This document shows, piece after piece, positions 6,884 to 13,302 of a stretch of DNA of 16,075 nucleotides (position 1 is its first letter; every line of letters starts with the position of its first letter). The stretch is from Candidatus Omnitrophota bacterium. GTDB lineage: Bacteria; Omnitrophota; Gorgyraeia; Gygaellales; UBA12090. Where the stretch lies: positions 5,193 through 21,267 of the forward strand of contig DOMD01000001.1 in the NCBI GenBank assembly GCA_003510525.1, read 5' to 3'. The translations under genes and the position numbers were made by a program. The notes under the pieces are model-generated. The model did not search any database. It was not told the DNA's origin and worked only from the letters and a program-made list of their open reading frames with translations.

Positions 6884-7861
6884 ATGAGAAAAATTGTTAT
6901 TTCTTTTTTGGCGGTTGCTTCTTTTTTGTTTTTGAGTGAGATGGGCTTAAGGTTGTTCTGGGAAATGGCTCCTTCGGTGCGCCGGCCATTTTATCAAAGA
7001 AGCAAGAATCCCTATGTCCGCTATGAGCTTATTCCCGGTGCTGTATCCGGAAACATCAAAATAAATTCTGCCGGCTTCCGCGGCCCGGAAATAACTATTG
7101 AAAAACAGGAAGGTACTTATCGTATCCTGATGTTGGGCGATTCGGAGTTGTTTTCAATGTTATTACCCGAAGAAGACAATCTTAGCCGTCAGTTAGAGAA
7201 GCTTTTAAATGAAAAATCCGGCGGTTTAAAATTTGAGGTGGTTAATACCGGGGTGGAGGGGTATAATACTTATCAGGAGTTTGAGGTCTTAAAGGATAAG
7301 GGCCTTAAGTATGCCCCGGATTTGGTGGTTTTGAATTATGTCTTGAATGACCCGGAACCGGGGGAGTATTATTTCGGGAATAATTTCTTTTCCCGAAACA
7401 GCGCCTTATACCGCTATTGTATCTACCGGGTTAAGAAGGGATTAATTAAAAGAGAGCGTAAGAGGCTGAAGATTAAGACCGAGCCGGATCATTTTAATTA
7501 TCTGCACAGCGGTGAATCTTTCCTCCATTTAAAAAATACAATCCTGGATATGGCTTCTATGCTTGAGGAGAGCCGAAAAAGGCTGGTGGTGAATATTTTT
7601 CCGGTTTCCAGCCTAGCAGTAGATGATTTTAAGGAGAATTATCCTTATGGACATCTGCATCAGATGATAAAAGGCATAACTCACAATAATATTATTTATG
7701 TAGACGCCAGAGACGAATTTAACCGTTTAGGAATGACGCCGCAAGCGGTTTCCATCAATTACCAATATAACGAGTCGCATAAGAACGCCAAAGCCCTGGG
7801 GGTCATGGCCGAGTTTTTATACCGGGTATTCCAAGAGAATAAGCTCATTTCCGGTATCTAA
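6884..7861 (+). CDS. Membrane-anchored SGNH/GDSL hydrolase-like protein
   Basis: 325 residues. An N-terminal hydrophobic segment (about 4-20, VISFLAVASFLFLSEMG) should act as signal anchor, placing the rest outside the cytoplasmic membrane. The body looks like an SGNH fold: block I is MLGDSE (83-88, Ser87), block II VVNTGVEGYNTYQE (119-132), block III VLNYVLNDPEP (149-159), and block V NESHKNAKALG (296-306) with His299. The acid of the triad is unclear: the usual Asp two or three residues before the His is Glu297 or Asn296 here. Family members are esterases or acetyl-transfer-related enzymes acting on glycans and lipids; the substrate cannot be inferred. It follows the orphan antitoxin by 17 bp and precedes a 52-codon gene by 23 bp. 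Confidence 0.72.
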   Translation: MRKIVISFLAVASFLFLSEMGLRLFWEMAPSVRRPFYQRSKNPYVRYELIPGAVSGNIKINSAGFRGPEITIEKQEGTYRILMLGDSELFSMLLPEEDNLSRQLEKLLNEKSGGLKFEVVNTGVEGYNTYQEFEVLKDKGLKYAPDLVVLNYVLNDPEPGEYYFGNNFFSRNSALYRYCIYRVKKGLIKRERKRLKIKTEPDHFNYLHSGESFLHLKNTILDMASMLEESRKRLVVNIFPVSSLAVDDFKENYPYGHLHQMIKGITHNNIIYVDARDEFNRLGMTPQAVSINYQYNESHKNAKALGVMAEFLYRVFQENKLISGI

Positions 7862-7884
7862 AAGCAACAAGAAAAGGAGAGAAA

Positions 7885-8043
7885 ATGATAGAAAAAAGCG
7901 AATACAAGGGGAATCCGATTATTGTGATTAAGAGAACTGAGGATGATAAATATCCTTTTTCTTTCGGGGTAAGCAAGGCCAAGCTGATTCTGGAAAATAT
8001 TGAGGAGATTAAGAAATTCGTGGAAGAAAACCCGGGGAAATAA
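7885..8043 (+). CDS. Small conserved-looking protein, 52 residues
   Basis: The ATG at 7885 is preceded by AAGGAGAG, a good ribosome binding site. The protein begins MIEKSEYKGNPIIVIKRTED, continues KYPFSFGVSKAKLI and ends in an acidic/basic helix EEIKKFVEENPGK. It has no signal peptide or membrane segment. The composition is that of a real folded protein: a short beta part, then a helix. It starts 23 bp after the SGNH gene and ends 6 bp before the PPC gene, so it is probably part of the same transcript. I do not recognise a named family and assign no function. Confidence 0.7.
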   Translation: MIEKSEYKGNPIIVIKRTEDDKYPFSFGVSKAKLILENIEEIKKFVEENPGK

Positions 8044-8049
8044 TTAGAT

Positions 8050-8487
8050 ATGAAATATACCAAGGGCGCAATCGGCAGGGTATTCCTGCTTAAGTTTGAA
8101 GACGATGATATCATTATCAAAGAGCTTGAGGCCTTAGCCAGAAAAGAGCGTATAAAAGCAGCCACGTTTGTATTCTTAGGCGCGCTTAAAAAAGGGGATT
8201 TGGTTACCGGGCCAAAGAAACCGGTTATCCCGCCTGAGCCGAATTGGGTGGCTTTTAAGGATGCCTGGGAGGCAATGGGAATCGGGACGCTTTTTACCAA
8301 TAAAAAAGGTCCCCAGGTCCACGTGCATACGGCAATGGGAAAAAAGAATAAAACTTTAACCGGTTGTGTGCGCAATTACTCCAAGGTCTTTTTGGTGATT
8401 GAGGCGATTGTGTTTGAATTAAAAGGCATTAAGGCTCAAAAGGATATTGATCCCAAAACTGGATTAAATCTATTAAAGATATTATAG
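8050..8487 (+). CDS. PPC/DUF296 domain protein
   Basis: 145 residues forming one PPC (plants and prokaryotes conserved, DUF296) domain over nearly the whole length. Seen: the start motif with FEDDDIIIKELEALARKERIKAATFVFLGAL (about 16-46), the central PQVHVHTAMGK (88-98) with the His-rich metal-site-like signature of the family, and GCVR (105-108). Family members trimerise; in plants the domain occurs in AT-hook DNA-binding proteins. The bacterial single-domain forms have no settled function, so the common label DNA-binding protein is not proven for this one, which has no AT-hook. It starts 6 bp after the 52-residue protein. Its stop lies just before the palindromic repeat at 8488. Confidence 0.88.
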   Translation: MKYTKGAIGRVFLLKFEDDDIIIKELEALARKERIKAATFVFLGALKKGDLVTGPKKPVIPPEPNWVAFKDAWEAMGIGTLFTNKKGPQVHVHTAMGKKNKTLTGCVRNYSKVFLVIEAIVFELKGIKAQKDIDPKTGLNLLKIL

Positions 8488-8585
8488 TGTAGCGCGTCAG
8501 AAATATTTCTACTTCTGGATTCCCGCTTTCGCGGGAATGACAACGCTGCGCGCTTCAAATGTAAAGAAGCATTAGACGCGCCACA
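8488..8585. repeat. Nested-palindrome intergenic element, possibly MITE/REP-like
   Basis: The element is framed by an 11-bp inverted repeat with one mismatch: TGTAGCGCGTC (8488-8498) and GACGCGCCACA (8575-8585). Inside are a perfect 12-bp palindrome AGAAATATTTCT (8499-8510) and a perfect hairpin with an 8-bp stem and 4-nt loop, ATTCCCGC-TTTC-GCGGGAAT (8519-8538). The ATTCCCGC...GCGGGAATGAC core resembles a dispersed repeat type seen in many bacterial genomes. It fills the gap between the PPC gene and the next gene almost exactly, leaving only the ribosome binding site. Confidence 0.6.
8519..8538. terminator. Perfect 8-bp hairpin, possible transcription stop or mRNA stabiliser
   Basis: Stem ATTCCCGC/GCGGGAAT with loop TTTC. 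It is GC-rich and lies 32 bp after the PPC stop codon. There is no run of T on either side, so it is not a standard intrinsic terminator; it may only slow polymerase or protect the 3' end. Confidence 0.3.
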
Positions 8586-8596
8586 ATAGGAGAATA

Positions 8597-9253
8597 ATGA
8601 GCACTTATAAGACTAAATCCTTGGATAATCTTGAGCAAAGGATGCAGGAGGCTGATCCGGACTCTTTCCGCCGGCATGTTTTAAAGAGCGCCAAGGATTT
8701 TAAGACTTCCTGGATAGAATTAGGCCGGGCCTTATATACGGTATGGAAGGATAAGTTATATAAAGAATGGGGCTATAACACCATAGATGCTTACGCGGCC
8801 AAGGAAATCGGCATCCGCAAGCAGACAGCGATGAAGCTTTTAAGGAGCTATTGTTTTCTGGAAAAAGAAGAGCCGCAGTATTTAAAAAGCGATTATGCCG
8901 AATCCCAGGATGCGGCCTTGGTGCCCGGCTATGAATCGGTGGATTTATTGCGCCAGGCCAAGAATAAAAAAGATTTGGACGCTCAGGACTACGCCGGCCT
9001 GAAGAAAGCGATATTTGAGAAAGGCAAAGATGTCCAGGAGGTCAGAAAAGATTTAACTAATCTTATCCGAGAGCGCCGGGAGCTGGAGCCTGAAGAGGCG
9101 CGCCAGGAAAAGAGGCTTTCATTGTTGAAGAGATTTTTAGGCAGTCTGAAATCCCTAACCCGGGAGTTGGAAACCGCCAAATTAGGCTCCGCTTCCTTAG
9201 CTAGGGAAGCGGACAATTTAATCAAGAAGATAGAAGCAGAGATAAACTTATGA
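8597..9253 (+). CDS. Unnamed protein with HTH-like segment and C-terminal coiled coil
   Basis: 218 residues. Ribosome binding site AGGAG (8588-8592) fits the ATG. An N-terminal part (about 25-95) has the look of DUF3102-type or bacteriophage-style DNA-binding proteins: KSAKDFKTSWIELGRALYTV, EWGYNTIDAYAAKEIGI, then RKQTAMKLLRSYCFLEKEEP. The middle is acidic. The region from about 140 to 217 is highly charged with heptad-like spacing (AIFEKGKDVQEVRKDLTNL, LKRFLGSLKSLTRELE), so probably a coiled coil for self-association. I believe similar proteins occur in other environmental genomes, but I cannot name a function; a role in DNA binding is inferred only from the HTH-like segment. It overlaps the DUF1805 gene by 4 bp (ATGA), so the two are translated together. 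Confidence 0.7.
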   Translation: MSTYKTKSLDNLEQRMQEADPDSFRRHVLKSAKDFKTSWIELGRALYTVWKDKLYKEWGYNTIDAYAAKEIGIRKQTAMKLLRSYCFLEKEEPQYLKSDYAESQDAALVPGYESVDLLRQAKNKKDLDAQDYAGLKKAIFEKGKDVQEVRKDLTNLIRERRELEPEEARQEKRLSLLKRFLGSLKSLTRELETAKLGSASLAREADNLIKKIEAEINL

Positions 9254-9540
9254 TAAAGTGTCCAAAGATTAAAATAGGCGGAAAATACATTGAGGCATTT
9301 TTACTAAGCCTGCAGAGTAAAAACCTTATTCTTTTAAGGGGAAGCCGCGGCTATGTGATGTGCGGGTATTTAAATCTGAAAGCGGCGGAAAAATTTAAAG
9401 ATGTCGCGATAAAAATTACCGGAATATCCACTATTGAAGAGGCATTAAAAACCTCGGTCCATTCCTGCACCAGTTCCGCGAGAAAGTTAGATATTTTTAA
9501 AGGCCAGCCGATAAAAGAGGTTTTGAAGATTATCGTGTAA
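9250..9540 (+). CDS. DUF1805 (YunC-like) protein
   Basis: 96 residues, the whole being one DUF1805 domain, as in B. subtilis YunC. Seen: the family signature KNLILLRGSRGYVMCGYLNL (24-43) with Cys38, then AAEKFKDVAIKITGISTIEEAL. The protein is small, cytoplasmic and probably oligomeric; its biochemical role is not established. It overlaps the gene before it (ATGA) and the hemW gene after it (TAATG, one base), so it sits inside a translationally coupled run. Confidence 0.85.
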   Translation: MIKCPKIKIGGKYIEAFLLSLQSKNLILLRGSRGYVMCGYLNLKAAEKFKDVAIKITGISTIEEALKTSVHSCTSSARKLDIFKGQPIKEVLKIIV

Positions 9541-10662
9541 TGGCGCCTTCCTTATATATCCATATCCCTTTTTGCGCAAAGAAATGCCTGTATTGTGATT
9601 TTTACAGCGCGGTTTCTCAAGAAAAGTTAGCCTCGGATTATATCCAGGTGCTGATTAAGCAGATCAGAGAGATAGGCGCGCCGGTTTCCAGTATTTATAT
9701 CGGGGGCGGGACGCCTTCGGTATTAGGAATAAATTTGCTGGGTCCACTGCTCAAAAGCCTTAAGAAAATCTTTACTCCGGGAATTGAATTTACTATTGAG
9801 GTTAACGGAAAGCTTTAGTAAAAAATCAGCGGAGTTATTTCTGGTGAATGGGGTAAATCGCTTAAGCGTGGGCCTGCAATCTTTTGACGATCAGAAGCTA
9901 AAAAAGTTAGGCCGGATTCATAACTGCCGCAAAGCCCAAGAGGCGGTTTATCTGGCCCAAAGCAGTGGATTTAAGAATATCAGCATTGATTTGATTTTTG
10001 GCCTCTGGGATGAAAGATTGCCGGATTGGAAAAAGGAATTGCAAAAAGCAGTCAGTTTGCCGGTTACGCATATATCGGCTTATTCTTTAACCTATGAGAA
10101 AGGCACGGCTTTATCTAAAATGCTCAAGAAGGGCTTGATTAAACCTTTAGAAGACGAGGCGGTGGCCGGAATGTATGAATACGCGGTTGATTTTCTGGAA
10201 GGCCGCGGATTTAAACGTTATGAGGTCTCCAATTTTTCCCAGAGTGGTTATATCTGCCGGCATAATTTCAGCTATTGGAAAAATGAGCCTTATATCGGCT
10301 TAGGCCCATCGGCAGTTTCCTATATTGACGGCGTAAGAAAGAAGAATATTCCCGATGTCAAAGAGTATATCGCGAGAATTAAAAAGGGAGGCAGTGTTAT
10401 TAAGTCTCAGGAAAAACTTTATGATGTCCAGAAAGCCAAAGAAACAGCCGCGCTTAAAATCAGAACTAAGGAAGGGATAAACCTTGAGTGGTTTAAAGAG
10501 AAGACAGGATTTGATTTCTTAAGGCTGGAAAAAGCTTCAATAATCGGCTTACAGGAAAAGGAACTCATTGACTACGAGAAAAAAGACGGTAAAATAAAAA
10601 GAGTTTCACTTACCAAGAAGGGATTTTTGTTCTGCGATATTGTTTCGAGTGAATTGCTATAA
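9540..10662 (+). pseudogene. hemW: HemW radical SAM heme chaperone, interrupted by a 2-nt frameshift
   Basis: Two frames together give a full-length HemW of about 375 residues. The first (9540-9818) has the radical-SAM motif CAKKCLYC (Cys12, Cys16, Cys19; HemW type CxxxCxxC) followed by DFYS, and GGGTPS (55-60). It reads TIEVN and then leaves the family at 9807. The second frame resumes as ESFSKKSAELF and NRLSVGLQSFDDQKLKKLGRIHN and runs through SIDLIFGLWDE, HISAYSLTYEKGT and RYEVSNFS to a winged C-terminus. The family has TIEVNPE at this point. The sequence has AACGGAAAGC where AACCCGGAAAGC would restore the frame, so two C seem to be missing after 9806. HemW binds a [4Fe-4S] cluster, SAM and heme and is thought to deliver heme; older databases call it oxygen-independent coproporphyrinogen oxidase. 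The rest is undamaged, so a recent mutation or an assembly error is likely. Confidence 0.88.
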
Positions 10663-10680
10663 AAGAGGGAGCTTATAAGA

Positions 10681-13302
10681 ATGATTTACCGCTTTATTGA
10701 TAATCAGGGGACATTTAGAGTTAAAGACCCCCATAAATATAATCTTTATTTTCCGCTGACTAATCAGGATGGCAGTCTTTTGAGCTCAATCAGCCCGAAT
10801 CTGTCCGGGGATGTCAAGAAAGATAACGAACATTTTTTAATGGCTCCGGTAAGTATTGAGGACTTAAGGAGCAATCTCCTCTGCCGGCGGGAATTTTTTC
10901 TTAAAACCGGCGGCCGCTCCCTAAGGCTGTCTTGCGCTTACCAGGATACTTTAGAGGCCGGGCTGCTGTATCATAAAATTATCAAGAGGATAGGAGCCTT
11001 AGAAATAGAAATCCTTACCTTTATCCCTTATGATTGCGCGACGGAGATTACCCGAATCAGCGTCCGGAATAAGGGTAACAAAGAGATAAAGATTACGCCA
11101 ACTTCCTTTATTCCGCTTTATGGCCGTTCGGAAAAATGCCTGCGGGACCACCGGCATGTCAGCTCTTTATTGAACCGGGTCTATCTGGATACCTACGGCA
11201 TCCTGCTTAAGCCGACCATGGTTTTTGATGAAAAAGGGCATAAGGTCAATGAGGTTATTTATTATGCCTTGGGCTTTGAAGGCCAAAAAATAGCGCCCGT
11301 CGGGCAATTTCCCACTCTGGATTATTTTTTCGGAGAGTCGGATGTAACCGGTCCGGACGCCATAGAAAAAAAGGTTAAGCCTGCCTCTAAAAAGCTTCCC
11401 GAATTTGACGGTAAAGAATCCTGCGCCGCGTTTCGTTTTAAAGAAAAAACCTTAAAAAAGAATAATACCGCGGAATATTTTCTCTTTATCGGTATAGATA
11501 CCGCTCAGGAAAATATTCAAAATACCTTTATTAGATTTGACCGCCCTGAGAAAATTCAAAAAAGCCTGGAGGAGACTAAAAAGTATTGGTTGAAGCATCT
11601 TTCGGCTTTAGAGTTTGATTTCCAGGATAAAAATTACAATAACTGGCTGCTCTGGGTAAAGCTTCAGCCCACCTTAAGAAAGCTGTTCGGCTGTTCTTTT
11701 CTGCCCCATTTTGATTACGGTAAAGGCGGCCGGGGCTGGCGCGACCTCTGGCAGGACGCCTTAACCTTGCTTTTGACTCAAGCCGGGCCAGGGGCCAGAA
11801 GTTTTATCCTGAATAATTTTAAAGGAGTGCGCGTTGACGGCTCTAACGCCACTATTATTACCAAAGACGGAGAATTCATCTCGGACCGCAACCGCATCAG
11901 CCGGGTGTGGATGGATCACGGAATCTGGCCCTATCTGACTTTACGGCTGTATCTGAATAAGACCGCGGATATAGATATCCTTTTGGAAGAGGATGTCTAT
12001 TTCCAGGACCATCAGCTAAGGAGGGCCCGGGAGGTAAACCGGGATTTTCATCACCAGAGCTATATCTTACATACCAAAGATGGCGAGGTTTACCGCGGGA
12101 GTATCTTAGAACATATTCTGGTTCAGAACTTAGTGCAGTTTTTTAACGTGGGCCGGCACAATATTATCCGCTTAGAGAATGCCGACTGGAATGACGGTTT
12201 GGATATGGCCCCGGACCACGGGGAGAGCGTAACCTTTAGCTTTATGTATGCCCATAACTTAGCTGACCTTTGCGGATTCCTGGAAAAGCTGAAGGAAAAG
12301 GTTGGAAAAGTAAATATTTTAGCGGAGTTGACTTTTCTTCTGGATGCCGCTGGAAACTCAACCCAATATAACGATTATTCCTATAAGCATAAAAGATTAG
12401 ATGAGTATCTGAGCCGGGTAAAAAACGTAAGTGGAGATAAAAAAGAAATCATCCTGGAAGATTTGATCGCGGATTTAAAGGCAAAATCAGGGCATTTATT
12501 TAAATGGCTGAGAGAAAAAGAATGGCTTAAGGAGGGTTTTTTTAACGGTTATTATGATAATAAGGGAAACCGGGTAGAGGGAAAGACTGCCGGGCAGAAT
12601 ATCCGGATGCTTCTTCCCTCCCAGGTCTTTGCCATAATGAGCGGGGGAGCGGATAGCCGGCAGATTAAGCGGGCCTGGGCCTCAATAAAAAAATATCTCC
12701 AGGATAAACAATTAGGGGGATTTCGCCTGAATACCAATTTTAATTCTCACCATAATCTGGATTTAGGAAGGGCCTTCGGCTTTTCCTACGGCGACAAAGA
12801 AAACGGGGCTTTTTTCAGCCATATGGTAGTAATGCTGGCCAATGCTTTATATGGTAGAGGCTTTATTAGTGAAGGCTTTGAGGCCTTTGATTCCATTTAC
12901 AAGATGGCGCTAAACGATAGAGGAAAGATTTATCCGCTTATCCCGGAATATTTTAATAATGAGGGAAGAGGACTTTATCTGTATCTTACCGGCTCAGCCA
13001 GTTGGTATATCTATACCTTATTAGAAGAGGTTTTGGGGATAAAGTTCAATTTCGGTAATATCTGTTTAGAGCCCAAGCTTACCCGGAGTAACTTCATTAG
13101 TAAGGAAATCAAGGTAAAATTAAGCCTGCGGGATAATCCGGTTGAGGTTGTCTTTACCAGAGAAGTTTCTAAGGATGTTTACCGCGTCCAAGATGTCTAT
13201 GTGGGAGATAAAAAACAAATTCTCTCTAAGAATAACCGCTATATCCTTAAAAGAGAAGATTTGAATAATAAAGAAAATCTGATCAAGGTGCGTTTAGGTT
13301 AA
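10681..13302 (+). CDS. GH94-type glycoside phosphorylase (cellobiose phosphorylase-like, COG3459)
   Basis: 873 residues, typical size for GH94. Seen in order: an N-terminal beta-sandwich (about 1-290) beginning MIYRFIDNQGTFRV; a linker; then an (alpha/alpha)6 barrel with GRGWRDLWQDAL (350-361), NRDFHHQSYILHTKDGEVYRG (453-473), and ADWNDGLDMA (501-510), where Asp505 in WNDG is the expected general acid. Later come YGDKENGAFFSHMVVMLANAL and LYLTGSASWYIYTLLEEVLGI, both family blocks. GH94 enzymes split beta-glucosides such as cellobiose, cellodextrins or cyclic glucan segments with phosphate to give a sugar 1-phosphate; the substrate here is not known. No signal peptide, so cytoplasmic. A GAGGGAG ribosome binding site lies at about 10666-10672. 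It follows hemW by 18 bp and overlaps the convergent fusion gene by 9 bp. Confidence 0.87.
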   Translation: MIYRFIDNQGTFRVKDPHKYNLYFPLTNQDGSLLSSISPNLSGDVKKDNEHFLMAPVSIEDLRSNLLCRREFFLKTGGRSLRLSCAYQDTLEAGLLYHKIIKRIGALEIEILTFIPYDCATEITRISVRNKGNKEIKITPTSFIPLYGRSEKCLRDHRHVSSLLNRVYLDTYGILLKPTMVFDEKGHKVNEVIYYALGFEGQKIAPVGQFPTLDYFFGESDVTGPDAIEKKVKPASKKLPEFDGKESCAAFRFKEKTLKKNNTAEYFLFIGIDTAQENIQNTFIRFDRPEKIQKSLEETKKYWLKHLSALEFDFQDKNYNNWLLWVKLQPTLRKLFGCSFLPHFDYGKGGRGWRDLWQDALTLLLTQAGPGARSFILNNFKGVRVDGSNATIITKDGEFISDRNRISRVWMDHGIWPYLTLRLYLNKTADIDILLEEDVYFQDHQLRRAREVNRDFHHQSYILHTKDGEVYRGSILEHILVQNLVQFFNVGRHNIIRLENADWNDGLDMAPDHGESVTFSFMYAHNLADLCGFLEKLKEKVGKVNILAELTFLLDAAGNSTQYNDYSYKHKRLDEYLSRVKNVSGDKKEIILEDLIADLKAKSGHLFKWLREKEWLKEGFFNGYYDNKGNRVEGKTAGQNIRMLLPSQVFAIMSGGADSRQIKRAWASIKKYLQDKQLGGFRLNTNFNSHHNLDLGRAFGFSYGDKENGAFFSHMVVMLANALYGRGFISEGFEAFDSIYKMALNDRGKIYPLIPEYFNNEGRGLYLYLTGSASWYIYTLLEEVLGIKFNFGNICLEPKLTRSNFISKEIKVKLSLRDNPVEVVFTREVSKDVYRVQDVYVGDKKQILSKNNRYILKREDLNNKENLIKVRLG

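Noticed and set aside
9540..9818. A separate short radical-SAM protein instead of a broken hemW
   Set aside because: The frame leaves the family sequence abruptly and the next frame resumes at exactly the next family residues, so a 2-nt loss explains both.
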